Shown here piece by piece: positions 51,707-59,909 of a DNA stretch of 64,000 nt. The stretch is from Streptomyces inusitatus. Its GTDB lineage: Bacteria; Actinomycetota; Actinomycetes; Streptomycetales; Streptomycetaceae. Both the position numbers and the translations under genes were made by a program. The stretch lies in assembly GCF_014651115.1 (NCBI RefSeq), contig NZ_BMWG01000027.1, positions 1 to 64,000 of the forward strand, given 5' to 3'. The notes under the pieces were generated by a model, which saw only the letters and a program-made list of their open reading frames with translations, did no database searches and was not told the origin of the DNA. The first letter of the stretch is position 1. Each line of letters begins with the position of its first letter.

Positions 51707-51985
51707 CTACTGACGCTCGTCCGAGCCCGGGCGGCGGCGCTTGCCGTCCAGCTCGTCCCACCACTCGTCGGACTGGGGATCGCCGGAGGGATCGTCCCAC
51801 CAGCGGTCCTCCGGCCCTCGCCGGTTGGCGATCATCGCCGCGACCGGCGGGATGACCATGGCGACGACACACATGGCGACGGCCGCCGGCACCGACCAGA
51901 GGCGTACGACGGCCCAGGCGGAGACGAAGAGGAAAAGACATCCGCCCATCAGCAGGAAATAGACACGCCGACGCCGCGCGTACAT
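51707..51985 (-). CDS. DUF3099 membrane protein
   Basis: A 92-residue protein with two membrane helices (VYFLLMGGCLFLFVSAWAVV; SVPAAVAMCVVAMVIPPVAA) after a basic MYARRRR start, and a hydrophilic, Trp/Asp-rich tail (EDRWWDDPSGDPQSDEWW). The actinobacterial DUF3099 pattern fits. ATG 51985 is chosen over the longer frame to 52099, which lies across a terminator. Function unknown. Confidence 0.82.
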   Translation of the reverse strand: MYARRRRVYFLLMGGCLFLFVSAWAVVRLWSVPAAVAMCVVAMVIPPVAAMIANRRGPEDRWWDDPSGDPQSDEWWDELDGKRRRPGSDERQ

Positions 51986-52066
51986 GCCTCCAGGGTACGG
52001 CGCGGGGCCTGTCCCGCACCCTCCGGCGACGCACCCCGCGGGCATGCGGGGCTCCGGCGGCACGAC

Positions 52067-52121
52067 CGAAGGGCCGCACCCCGATCCAGTGGCGTCCAAC
52101 CCCCTGGGGTGCGGCCCTTCG
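52067..52121 (-). terminator. Hairpin ending the sulfurtransferase operon
   Basis: A perfect 16-bp stem (52067-52082 with 52106-52121) and a 23-nt loop, 60 bp past the DUF1416 stop codon. Confidence 0.75.
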
Positions 52122-52181
52122 GCCGTTCGGTGTGACCGCCGGGTTGTGTCCCGGGGTCACCCGCGATCGCGGTGCCGGCGC

Positions 52182-52469
52182 TCAGACCGCGATAGCGACC
52201 TCTGCCAGACCACCGGTCTGCGCGACGACCGTACGGTCCGCCGTGCCGCCCGGCACCAGGGCGCGCAGCGTCCAGGTGCCCTCGGCCGCGTAGAAACGGA
52301 ACTGTCCGGTGGCCGAGGTCGGGACCTCGGCGGTGAACTCGCCGGTCGAGTCCAGCAGGCGGACGTAGCCGGTGACGGGCTCGCCGTCGCGGGTCACCTG
52401 TCCCTGGATCGTCGTCTCACCGGGCTTGATCGTCGAGGCGTCGGGGCCGCCGGCCTTCGCTCCACACAT
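52182..52469 (-). CDS. DUF1416 protein (SseC-like)
   Basis: A 95-residue single beta-sandwich protein (TTIQGQVTRDGEPVTGYVRL, then STGQ-like ATGQFRFYAAEGTWTLRAL) with an N-terminal MCGAKAGGP containing its only Cys. In actinobacteria it always follows the rhodanese gene, as sseC follows sseA in mycobacteria. It may form a sulfur-carrying partner. It lies 33 bp downstream of the sulfurtransferase gene. Confidence 0.88.
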   Translation of the reverse strand: MCGAKAGGPDASTIKPGETTIQGQVTRDGEPVTGYVRLLDSTGEFTAEVPTSATGQFRFYAAEGTWTLRALVPGGTADRTVVAQTGGLAEVAIAV

Positions 52470-52502
52470 ACTCTCAGCTCTCCAAATGTCCGCGGGTCGG
52501 GG

Positions 52503-53342
52503 TTACTTGCCGGCGCCGAGCTCGATCGGCACGCCGACCAGGGAGCCGTACTCGGTCCACGAGCCGTCGTAGTTCTTGACGTTCTCGACACCGAGCAGCT
52601 CGTGCAGGACGAACCAGGTCAGGGCCGAGCGCTCGCCGATACGGCAGTAGGCGATGGTGTCCTTCGCCAGGTCGACCTGCTCGTCGACGTAGAGCGCCTT
52701 CAGGGCGTCGTCCGACTTGAAGGTGCCGTCGTCGTTGGCGTTCTTGGACCACGGGATGTTGCGGGCGCTGGGCACGTGGCCGGGGCGCTGCGACTGCTCC
52801 TGCGGGAGGTGCGCCGGGGCGAGCAGCTTGCCGCTGAACTCGTCGGGGGAGCGCACGTCGACCAGGTTCTGGGTGCCGATCGCGGCGACGACGTCGTCGC
52901 GGAAGGCGCGGATCGCCGAGTTCTGCGGCTTGGCCTTGTACTCGGTGGCCGGGCGGGTCGGGACGGCCTCGACCAGGTCGCGGGAGTCCAGCTCCCACTT
53001 CTTGCGGCCGCCGTCGAGCAGCTTGACGCTGTCGTGGCCGTAGAGCTTGAAGTACCAGTACGCGTAGGAGGCGAACCAGTTGTTGTTGCCGCCGTAGAGG
53101 ATCACGGTGGTGTCGTTCGCGATGCCCTTGGCCGAGAGGAGCTTCTCGAAGCCCTCCTGGTCGATGAAGTCACGGCGGACCGGGTCCTGGAGGTCCTTGG
53201 TCCAGTCGATCCGGATCGCGTTCGTGATGTGGTTCTTCTCGTAGGCCGAGGTGTCCTCGTCGACCTCGACAATGGCGACCTGCGGGTCATTGAGGTGGGC
53301 CTCGACCCAGTCGGCGTCGACCAGGACGTCGCTGCGGCTCAT
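52503..53342 (-). CDS. sseA: Thiosulfate sulfurtransferase (rhodanese family)
   Basis: A 279-residue two-domain rhodanese that transfers sulfane sulfur from thiosulfate to cyanide or a thiol acceptor. The first, inactive domain spans ~1-130. The second carries the catalytic Cys233 in AYCRIGERSALTW, with the loop CRIGER typical of actinobacterial enzymes. Other signatures are VDVRSPDEFSG and RPGHVPSARNIPW. An AGGAGAAAC site precedes the ATG. Expression is probably controlled by the cysteine-containing leader peptide 146 bp upstream. Confidence 0.93.
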   Translation of the reverse strand: MSRSDVLVDADWVEAHLNDPQVAIVEVDEDTSAYEKNHITNAIRIDWTKDLQDPVRRDFIDQEGFEKLLSAKGIANDTTVILYGGNNNWFASYAYWYFKLYGHDSVKLLDGGRKKWELDSRDLVEAVPTRPATEYKAKPQNSAIRAFRDDVVAAIGTQNLVDVRSPDEFSGKLLAPAHLPQEQSQRPGHVPSARNIPWSKNANDDGTFKSDDALKALYVDEQVDLAKDTIAYCRIGERSALTWFVLHELLGVENVKNYDGSWTEYGSLVGVPIELGAGK

Positions 53343-53465
53343 GCTGTTTCTCCTCCGGGGCAGTGTGCGGCGGGTGGTACGAAAAAACGCTGCGCGGGTA
53401 CACGTCGGGAGCGGGCGTACCGCACGAGGGGCGGCCCTGATCAGAGAGGTCGAAGGGCCGGAGGG

Positions 53466-53487
53466 AAGAGAGCGCGGGCGCTCTCTT
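53466..53487 (-). promoter_or_regulatory. Attenuator-like hairpin abutting the leader peptide stop codon
   Basis: A perfect 9-bp stem (AAGAGAGCG, 53466-53474, with 53479-53487) directly after the TGA of the leader peptide on the minus strand. A ribosome paused at the Cys codons or at the stop would change whether it forms. A T6 tract in the transcript (plus-strand A run near 53382-53387) lies about 80 nt further downstream. Confidence 0.55.
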
Positions 53488-53571
53488 TCAGACGAGGCGA
53501 CAGAGCATGGCGGCGACGCGGCACAGGTCGACTGCCCGCCGCTTCGTGAGATCCGCCTGTCGCTGCTTCAT
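53488..53571 (-). CDS. 27-residue cysteine-containing leader peptide of the sulfurtransferase operon
   Basis: ATG 53571 to TGA 53488. The peptide starts MKQRQADLTKRRAVDLCRVA and ends AMLCRLV, with two cysteines. It matches, from memory, the actinobacterial 'putative leader peptide' family found upstream of sulfur-metabolism genes. Such peptides are thought to sense cysteine supply by ribosome pausing. The hairpin that follows directly and the downstream sseA gene fit an attenuation unit. Confidence 0.8.
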   Translation of the reverse strand: MKQRQADLTKRRAVDLCRVAAMLCRLV

Positions 53572-53829
53572 AGGGCCGATCGTAGGGACGGATCGGGGGC
53601 AATGTCACCGGTGTGTCGAATATTGAGACGCGATCGTCCGGTATTTGATACGAATGAGGGGCGCGCACGGCGCGAAGGGGGCGCATCGCCAGCTCACGCG
53701 CCCTACCTTCTGCCCCTCGGACAGCGTTGTCTCACCATGCGGCCATGCGGCCCGGAGGGCGCGGAAACCGGGGCCCGGCAGGGCACGCGGGGTTCTGTAA
53801 TGGTCGTTCAATCCAGTAAATTCAGGAGA

Positions 53830-54444
53830 ATGCAGACCAGGACACGGCAGCAGACGGATCCGGCATCCGACGACCGGCCCGGCACCCGGGAGCGGATCGT
53901 CCGGGCGGCCTCGACGCTGATGCAGCGGCAGGGGTACGACGGCACCGGGATCAAGCAGATCGCCCAGGAGGCCGGGGCGACCCTGGGCTCCGTCTACCAC
54001 TTCTTCCCCGGCGGCAAGCAGGAGCTGGCCGTCGCCGCCGTGCACCGGGGCGACGAGGAGTTCACCGACATCCTGGGGGAGACCCTGGCCGGCGAGGGCA
54101 CTCTCGCCGAGGTCCTCGGCGCGCTCACCCGGAGCCTCGCCGACGGGCTCCGGGAGTCCGGCTGGACCGACGGCTGCCCGGTCACGGCGACCTCCCTGGG
54201 GACGGCCGCCCGCTTCCCCGACATCCAGCGGGCCGCCGCCGAGGCGTTCACCCGCTGGCAGGGGCTCGTCTCCGAACGCCTGATCGCCTCGGGCACGGCC
54301 GAGGAGACCGCGCGGGAGCTGGCCGTCACCGTGATCAGCACCCTGGAGGGCGCGGAGCTGGCCGCCCAGGTCTGCCAGGACGAGCGCCCTCTGCTGCTGG
54401 CGGGCCGCCATCTCGCGGAGCTGATCGCACTCCACGAGCGGTAG
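53830..54444 (+). CDS. TetR-family regulator (LmrA/YxaF-like)
   Basis: A 204-residue repressor. The HTH is RERIVRAASTLMQRQGYDGT, then GIKQIAQEAGATLGSVYHFFPGGKQELAVAAV, where FPGGKxEL is typical of the LmrA/YxaF group. The C-terminal domain has WTDGCPVTATSLGTA, the corresponding family segment. ATG 53830 follows an AGGAG site; the open frame further upstream runs through the sseA promoter. Target genes are not evident. It is divergent from sseA and convergent with the DUF2993 gene. Confidence 0.88.
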   Translation: MQTRTRQQTDPASDDRPGTRERIVRAASTLMQRQGYDGTGIKQIAQEAGATLGSVYHFFPGGKQELAVAAVHRGDEEFTDILGETLAGEGTLAEVLGALTRSLADGLRESGWTDGCPVTATSLGTAARFPDIQRAAAEAFTRWQGLVSERLIASGTAEETARELAVTVISTLEGAELAAQVCQDERPLLLAGRHLAELIALHER

Positions 54445-54476
54445 CCCCCGGGGGCTCCGAGGTCTCCGGGGTGCCG

Positions 54477-55226
54477 CTAGCCCGCGAGGGCGACGTCCTT
54501 GCCGGTGCCCATGATCTTCAGACCGCTCTCGGTCACCTCCAGCCGGTCGAGGGCGATCCCGGCGGGCATCCCCTCGATCTTCAGCTCGTGGTCGACCGCC
54601 GCGCGAAGCTGGTCCTCGAAGCCCGACACCGGGAGCGTCGGCAGGGTGTCGGTCTTCAGCCGCAGCGCACCGGACTCGCTCAGCTCGACCGTGCTGTAGA
54701 CGGTGATCTTCTGGTCCCCGAGCAGCGTCTGGATCCCGGAGTGGATCGGGAGACCCGCGCCCTTGAGCAGGTCCACCAGCGGGCCGGCCAGCTTGACCTG
54801 GTTCTTCGCGGCCCGCTCGGCCCCCGCCCAGCCGATGGAGGCGCCCTTGGGGGCGGCCTTGCTCAGATCCTCGTACGCGATCCGGGCGGAGCCCTCGGCG
54901 TCGGCGGCCACGGCGGAGCTGTAGTCCGAGCCGATCCGCACCCCGGTCAGCTCGGCCTTGATGTCGGTGATCTCGACGATCCGGCCGACGGTCTCCGTGG
55001 TGACGCCGGAGAGGGAGATGTCGACCTCGTCGAGGTTCTTGTCCATGACCTGGGTGAGGAAGGGGAAGCCCTTGATCGACACCTCGGGGGTGACGGACAG
55101 GCCCTGCCGGGCCTTGACCTTCTCGGCCACCTGGGACTCCGCGATATTGACCGCGAGACGGTCCACCCCGGTGAAGACGATGCCGAGGATCACGGCGATG
55201 ATCAGAAGTATTCGCAGTGCGCGCAT
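54477..55226 (-). CDS. DUF2993 (LmeA-family) phospholipid-binding protein
   Basis: A 249-residue envelope protein. An uncleaved or cleaved N-terminal hydrophobic helix (MRALRILLIIAVILGIVFTG) is followed by the TULIP-like lipid-binding DUF2993 domain. Typical segments are LAVNIAESQVAEKVKARQGL, SIKGFPFLTQVMDKNLDEVD and LDRLEVTESGLKIMGTGKDV. The mycobacterial relative LmeA aids lipomannan elongation. ATG 55226 has GGGGGA about 10 nt upstream. The frame is open to 55349, but the extension is Ser/Gly-rich and lacks support. Confidence 0.86.
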   Translation of the reverse strand: MRALRILLIIAVILGIVFTGVDRLAVNIAESQVAEKVKARQGLSVTPEVSIKGFPFLTQVMDKNLDEVDISLSGVTTETVGRIVEITDIKAELTGVRIGSDYSSAVAADAEGSARIAYEDLSKAAPKGASIGWAGAERAAKNQVKLAGPLVDLLKGAGLPIHSGIQTLLGDQKITVYSTVELSESGALRLKTDTLPTLPVSGFEDQLRAAVDHELKIEGMPAGIALDRLEVTESGLKIMGTGKDVALAG

Positions 55227-55360
55227 TGTCCGGTGTCCCCCATTGATGCGTCCGACTTCCGCGCCCCCTCCCCCGGTCCGGGGGCTCCCGGCCGACGACG
55301 CCTTCTCGGTACTCATCGACGTACGGGCACCGCCAATGGTTCCGTACACCTGTTCCGTAC

Positions 55361-55396
55361 GGCCCGGGCGGGGGCGCTTCCGGCCCCGCCCGGGCC
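55361..55396 (-). terminator. Strong hairpin downstream of the Gln/Pro-rich membrane protein gene
   Basis: A perfect 13-bp GC stem (55361-55373 with 55384-55396), 22 bp past the stop codon at 55419. Confidence 0.78.
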
Positions 55397-55418
55397 GCCT
55401 CGGTGCGGCTGGGTACGG

Positions 55419-56636
55419 CTAGGGCGCGAGAACGCGGCCCAGCAGATAGATCCCGGGCGCGGCGGCGGTCAGCGGGAGGGCCACCCCGGCCGTGAAGTGC
55501 ACGAAGCGGGAGGGGTAGTCGTAGCTGGCCACCCGCAGTCCGACCAGGGCGAGCGCTCCGGCCACGAGCCCGAGCAGCGCTCCCTGGGAGCCGATGGCGG
55601 TCATCCCGCCGGCGGCGAGACCCGCGCCCGCGCCCGCCAGCAGTGCCAGCGCCATGGAGGCGACGGCGGGCAGCGGCAGCGCGCGGACCACGACGGCCGC
55701 GGCGACCGCGATGCCGCCGGTGATCACCGCGTGGTCGGCGGCGGCCAGAAAGCCGGCCGCGAGGACGGCGAGCGCCGCCGAGACGACCGTCGCCATCAGC
55801 CCCTGCATCCGCTCGTCCGCGCCCGCGGCGCTGCGCAGCTGGAGCACGAGGATGAGCAGCACCCAGATGCCGAGCGTGCCGAGGATCGCGGCGGGCGCGT
55901 GCTCCTTGCCGACCCCGAGCAGTACGGCGTCCGCGACGAGACCGCCCGCGAAGGCGAGCGCGATGCCCTGGCGGGCGGGCCACATGCCGTTCAGCCGGAA
56001 CCATCCGGCGGCGGTGACCGCCTGGAGCAGTACGAGCGGGACGAGCAGCCCGTACGCGCCGATGCCCGCGCCGACCGCGAGCAGCAGTCCGAGCCCGGCG
56101 GTCAGGGCGGCGGGCTCGATGCCCGGCGGGATGATCGGCGAACGGCCCTCGGCGCGGGCGCGCTGGGCGTCGGTGATCCGGGCGTTCCCGCCCATGGTCG
56201 GGGCGCTGTAACCGGCGGGCGGCTCGGGCGCGGGGGCGGCCGGTGCCGGTGCCGGGGGCGCGTAGGCGGCCGCGGGGTTCTCGGGCGGCAGCGCGTGCGA
56301 GCCGGTACGGACGGGCGGGCCGCTCCGGACGGGCGGGAGATAGGCGGTCTCCTCGGCGGCGGGGGCCGGGGGCGCGTGGTGCTCGGGGGTTATCGTCGGC
56401 TGGTACTGGGTGTCCCAGGTCTCCCCCTCCCAGGTCTGCGCCGCGCCGTCCTGCTGCGGGGCGTAAGGGTCCTGGTACTGCTGCTGGGGCTGGGGCTGAT
56501 ACTGCGGCTGCCCCTGGTACTGGCCCTGATACGGGTCGTACTGTCCCTGGTACGGCTGCGGCTGGTGCGGCTGCGGTTGCGGTTGCGGCTGCTGGTGCTG
56601 CGGTTGGCCGTACGGATACTGCTGATCACTGCTCAT
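55419..56636 (-). CDS. Multi-pass membrane protein with Gln/Pro/Tyr-rich N-terminus
   Basis: A 405-residue protein. Residues 1-~165 are a disordered Gln/Pro/Tyr-rich region (repeats such as QPQPQPQPHQPQPYQGQ) and then a Pro/Ala stretch. Residues ~175-405 hold about eight hydrophobic helices (PAALTAGLGLLLAVGAGIGA to FTAGVALPLTAAAPGIYLLG). No transporter motif is visible. It follows the MoaD/ThiS gene on the same strand. Function unknown. Confidence 0.8.
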   Translation of the reverse strand: MSSDQQYPYGQPQHQQPQPQPQPHQPQPYQGQYDPYQGQYQGQPQYQPQPQQQYQDPYAPQQDGAAQTWEGETWDTQYQPTITPEHHAPPAPAAEETAYLPPVRSGPPVRTGSHALPPENPAAAYAPPAPAPAAPAPEPPAGYSAPTMGGNARITDAQRARAEGRSPIIPPGIEPAALTAGLGLLLAVGAGIGAYGLLVPLVLLQAVTAAGWFRLNGMWPARQGIALAFAGGLVADAVLLGVGKEHAPAAILGTLGIWVLLILVLQLRSAAGADERMQGLMATVVSAALAVLAAGFLAAADHAVITGGIAVAAAVVVRALPLPAVASMALALLAGAGAGLAAGGMTAIGSQGALLGLVAGALALVGLRVASYDYPSRFVHFTAGVALPLTAAAPGIYLLGRVLAP

Positions 56637-56645
56637 GCTGTGGGT

Positions 56646-56900
56646 TCACCCTCCTGCGAACGGCGGGAGCACCTCGACCGTGCCGCCCTCGGCAAGCCGT
56701 ACCGTCTCATGGTCACGGGTCCCGACGGGATCGCCGTCGACGAGGAAGGCGCATCGCTTCAGGACGCGCACCAGCTCCCCCGGGTGCCTGCGCCGGGCGG
56801 CGTCGAGCGCCTCGGCCAGCGTCGCCTCCGTGTACGGCTCCTCCGGTCTCCCGGCGGCCGCCTTGGCCGCGGCCCAGTAGCGGATCGTTCCCGCGGGCAT
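56646..56900 (-). CDS. MoaD/ThiS-family sulfur carrier protein
   Basis: An 84-residue ubiquitin-fold protein ending in the diagnostic Gly-Gly (VEVLPPFAGG), which is adenylated and thiocarboxylated to donate sulfur. MPAGTIRYWAAAKAAAGRPE is the start; ATG 56900 is preferred over 56933 because it begins the first strand. Whether it serves molybdopterin synthase, thiamine or another pathway cannot be told, since no MoaE or ThiG is nearby. Confidence 0.86.
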   Translation of the reverse strand: MPAGTIRYWAAAKAAAGRPEEPYTEATLAEALDAARRRHPGELVRVLKRCAFLVDGDPVGTRDHETVRLAEGGTVEVLPPFAGG

Positions 56901-57251
56901 GCCGGCTCCCTTCCCCTCGTCGGCAACCATCATGAGCCATCCGCACCGGGCGCTGCCCGGCGTACGGCCGCTTCCGGTGCGCCGTCCACGCCCTGGGCGA
57001 CCCCCGCGCCACCGTCCGTGCTTCCGTGCGCCCCTCGAATTCCGGAGTCACCTGGAACCGCCGGAGCGTGCGCAAGCTCACGCCACACGCTCACAGCACG
57101 GTGTCACCGCGCGTCGATCCCGCCGTCACCCGACAGAAAGAGGACGGTACGGGTAGTTTTGTACCGGGAGCGGTCCCCGGGCGAAGAGGCGTCCACAGGG
57201 TGAAATCAGCCCTCTGGCTCAGAACGCATGTGGGCTATTGTGCTCGGGAGA

Positions 57252-57290
57252 GGATCCAGGGCGACGCAGCCCCCGGGTCCTTTTGTGTTT
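57252..57290 (+). terminator. Terminator-like hairpin with U-tract in the glnR leader region
   Basis: GGATCC (57252-57257) pairs with GGGTCC (57275-57280), with an inner GGG/CCC, followed by TTTTGTGTTT. A T-rich tail is rare in this genome. No plus-strand gene precedes it, so it may attenuate glnR. The rest of the 480-bp gap from 56901 to 57380 shows no gene. Confidence 0.5.
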
Positions 57291-57380
57291 CCTGACTGTT
57301 GTTACAGACAGGTGAACCAACCGTACGAAGCAGGGCCGCAGCACCACGTCCTCGCAGCGACCGAGGAGGGAAACGACGTT

Positions 57381-57446
57381 ATGGGTGAGCGAACCGTGCA
57401 CGACCTCAAGACGACGCCCCGGGCACAGGCGGGTGGGACACGATGA
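57381..57446 (+). CDS. 21-residue ORF translationally coupled to glnR
   Basis: ATG 57381 follows a strong GAGGAGGG site and encodes MGERTVHDLKTTPRAQAGGT plus Arg. Its TGA overlaps the glnR start (ATGA). glnR itself has only a weak upstream site, so its translation may depend on this mini-ORF. Whether the peptide has a function is unknown. Confidence 0.5.
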   Translation: MGERTVHDLKTTPRAQAGGTR

Positions 57447-58210
57447 GCTCCCTCCTGCTGCTGACCAACGCCCTCCAGCCGTCGGCGGAGGTGCTCCCCG
57501 CCCTCGGACTGCTGCTCCACAGCGTGCGGGTGGCCCCCGCCGAGGGCCCCGCCCTGGTCGACACCCCGGGCGCCGATGTGATCCTGGTCGACGGCCGCCG
57601 CGACCTCCCCCAGATCCGCTCCCTCTGCCAGCTCCTCCGCTCCACCGGCCCCGGCTCCCCGCTGATCCTCGTGGTCACCGAGGGCGGACTCGCCGCCGTC
57701 ACCGCCGACTGGGGCGTCGACGACGTACTCCTCGACACTGCCGGACCGGCCGAGGTCGAGGCCCGGCTGCGACTGGCGATGGGCCGCCGGCAGATCACCT
57801 CCGACGACTCCCCCATGGAGATCCGCAACGGCGATCTCTCCGTGGACGAAGCCACCTACAGCGCCAAGCTCAAGGGCCGGGTCCTCGATCTGACCTTCAA
57901 GGAATTCGAACTGCTGAAGTATCTGGCGCAGCACCCCGGGCGGGTCTTCACCCGCGCGCAGTTGCTCCAGGAGGTCTGGGGCTACGACTACTTCGGCGGT
58001 ACGCGAACGGTCGACGTCCATGTGCGGCGGCTGCGCGCCAAGCTCGGCCCGGAGCACGAGTCGCTCATCGGAACCGTACGGAACGTGGGCTACCGCTTCG
58101 TGGTGCCGGAGAAGGCGGAGCGGGAGGCCGCGGAGGCCGCCTCGGCCATCGCCCGTTCGGAGGAAGCCTCCGAGCAGCAGAAAGCCTCTGTACGGCCTGC
58201 CCAGAGGTAG
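57443..58210 (+). CDS. glnR: Global nitrogen regulator GlnR (orphan OmpR-type)
   Basis: A 255-residue master regulator of nitrogen assimilation (glutamine synthetases, ammonium transporter, nitrite reductase). The receiver-like domain (1-~115) keeps Asp50 in VILVDGRRDLP but lacks the usual acidic pocket, so it is phosphorylation-independent. The winged helix (~135-230) reads LDLTFKEFELLKYLAQHPGR, VWGYDYFGGTRTVDVHVRRL and ends VRNVGYRFVVPEK. From memory it is nearly identical to S. coelicolor GlnR. No kinase gene is adjacent. The LacI gene follows on the same strand. Confidence 0.96.
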   Translation: MSSLLLLTNALQPSAEVLPALGLLLHSVRVAPAEGPALVDTPGADVILVDGRRDLPQIRSLCQLLRSTGPGSPLILVVTEGGLAAVTADWGVDDVLLDTAGPAEVEARLRLAMGRRQITSDDSPMEIRNGDLSVDEATYSAKLKGRVLDLTFKEFELLKYLAQHPGRVFTRAQLLQEVWGYDYFGGTRTVDVHVRRLRAKLGPEHESLIGTVRNVGYRFVVPEKAEREAAEAASAIARSEEASEQQKASVRPAQR

Positions 58211-58234
58211 GTCACCACGCGTAGACTGCCGCGC

Positions 58235-59257
58235 GTGGCCAAGGTGACGCGGGACGATGTGGCGCGACTGGCGGGGACTTCGACCGCCGTCGTCAGCTAT
58301 GTCATCAACAACGGACCCAGACCGGTCGCCCCGGCCACCCGCGAGCGGGTACTGGCGGCGATCAAGCAGCTGGGGTACCGGCCGGACCGGGTCGCCCAGG
58401 CGATGGCATCGCGGCGGACCGACCTCATAGGCATGATCGTCCCCGATGCGCGGCAGCCCTTCTTCGCCGAGATGGCGCACGCGGTGGAGCAGGCCGCGGC
58501 CGAGCGCGGGAAAATGGTGCTCGTCGGGAACTCCGACTACCGCCGTGAGCGCGAGGTCCACTATCTCCGCGCCTTCCTCGGGATGCGGGTCGCCGGGCTG
58601 ATCCTGGTCAGCCAGGGGCTGACCGAGCAGGCCGCGCAGGAGATCGAGGCCTGGGACGCCCGGGTCGTACTCCTCCACGAGCGCCCCGAGGGGGTCGACG
58701 ACGTCGCCGTCGTCACGGACGACATCGGCGGCGCCCAGCTCGCCACCCGCCATCTCCTGGAGCACGGCAACGCCTACGTCGCCTGCTTCGGCGGCCCGGA
58801 CACCACCCCGCCCGTCGGCGACCCGGTGACCGACCATGTCGAGGGCTGGCGGCGGGCGATGCTGGAGTCCGGCCGCCCGGTGGAGGGCCGCCTCTTCAAG
58901 GCCCCCTTCAACCGCTACGAGGCCTACCAGGTCGCCCTCAAGCTCCTGGCCGGCCCCGAGCGGCCCCCCGCGATCTTCTGCGCCACCGACGACCAGGCCA
59001 TCGGCGTCCTCCGCGCCGCCCGCGAACTCCGTATCGACGTCCCCCGCGAACTCGCCGTCGCCGGCTTTGACGACGTCAAAGAAGCCCACCTCACCGATCC
59101 GCCCCTCACCACCGTCGCCTCCGACCGCCCCGCCATGGCCCGCGCCGCCGTCGACCTTGTCCTCGACGAAAGCCTCCGCCTCACCGGCTCCCGCCGCGAA
59201 CGCGTCCGCCAATTCCCCTCCCGCCTGGTCATCCGCGGCTCCTGCGGCTGCGGCTGA
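58235..59257 (+). CDS. LacI-family transcriptional regulator
   Basis: A 340-residue repressor. The HTH and hinge (VTRDDVARLAGTSTAVVSYV, GYRPDRVAQAMASRRTDLIG) are complete, with the minor-groove hinge helix RVAQAMASRRT. The periplasmic-binding-protein-like ligand domain covers ~62-335 (PAIFCATDDQAIGVLRAARE). It ends in a Cys-containing GSCGCG. A TAGACT -10-like box ends about 13 nt before GTG 58235, and there is no ribosome site, so the gene may be leaderless or near-leaderless. The sugar effector is unknown and no sugar genes are adjacent. Confidence 0.9.
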   Translation: MAKVTRDDVARLAGTSTAVVSYVINNGPRPVAPATRERVLAAIKQLGYRPDRVAQAMASRRTDLIGMIVPDARQPFFAEMAHAVEQAAAERGKMVLVGNSDYRREREVHYLRAFLGMRVAGLILVSQGLTEQAAQEIEAWDARVVLLHERPEGVDDVAVVTDDIGGAQLATRHLLEHGNAYVACFGGPDTTPPVGDPVTDHVEGWRRAMLESGRPVEGRLFKAPFNRYEAYQVALKLLAGPERPPAIFCATDDQAIGVLRAARELRIDVPRELAVAGFDDVKEAHLTDPPLTTVASDRPAMARAAVDLVLDESLRLTGSRRERVRQFPSRLVIRGSCGCG

Positions 59258-59266
59258 CGCCTTCCG

Positions 59267-59295
59267 GGACCCGGAGCACCCCGTACTCCGGGTCC
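59267..59295. terminator. Hairpin between convergent lacI-type and small secreted genes
   Basis: A perfect 10-bp stem (59267-59276 with 59286-59295) and a 9-nt loop, placed 10 bp after the LacI stop codon. Confidence 0.75.
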
Positions 59296-59383
59296 GCGCA
59301 CTCGAAGCTGTGCCCGCCGCCGTAGTGCCGGCCCCGCCCAGACCTCTGACGCGGTCTGAGCGCGAGCCGGACACATCGGCGTC

Positions 59384-59731
59384 CTACGCGGCGCTGGTCG
59401 TGTAACTCATCGCGCCGACCTCGGCGATCCAGGCCCAGCCGTCTCCCGGAGGGATGATCGCGACCGGGGTCTCGCAGCGGGGGTCGAGGTAGAGGGTGAT
59501 GACGCGGCCGGAGTCCTCGGAGTTCTTCGCGGAGCGGGTGTCGGTGACGCGGGTACAGGTGGTGCCGACGTCCAGCAGGGGGTGGGGAGTCCCGACGTAG
59601 TTGGACAGCGGATAGCCGGTGCCTATTCCACTGGGGGGCGTGGAGGTGGCGGTCGCGGTTCCGGCGAGGGGGAGGGCCAGAGCGGCGGGGATCAGGGTGA
59701 GGGCGGAGAGGCGTCGAAGGGTCCGTAACAT
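59384..59731 (-). CDS. Small secreted protein, 115 residues
   Basis: A Sec signal peptide (MLRTLRRLSALTLIPAALAL, cleavage near GTATATS) leads to an ~85-residue chain with two cysteines (TTCTRVTDT and DPRCETPV) that could form one disulfide. A GGAAAGGA site sits 5 nt before ATG 59731. The strand-rich sequence (RVITLYLDPRCETPVAIIPP, WAWIAEVGAMSYTTSA) has no family I recognise. Confidence 0.75.
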   Translation of the reverse strand: MLRTLRRLSALTLIPAALALPLAGTATATSTPPSGIGTGYPLSNYVGTPHPLLDVGTTCTRVTDTRSAKNSEDSGRVITLYLDPRCETPVAIIPPGDGWAWIAEVGAMSYTTSAA

Positions 59732-59909
59732 GGTGTCCTTTCCCATGAGTTGGGACCGGGCGGCCGCGCGGTGGACGATCGCCGGCGTACGACCGATCGC
59801 TGAGGCCACGGTAGCGCTGGGGCACTCGTGTGACTACAGGGCCTGATGGGACGGGCGGGGCAGGCGGCGGGCCCGGGATGACGGTTCGGAAATCGGAGAG
59901 AAGAGTCGA

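Noticed and set aside
53605..56004. 799-codon minus-strand open frame
   Set aside because: Frame shadow of the TetR, DUF2993 and membrane-protein genes; its translation is Arg/Gly-rich noise.
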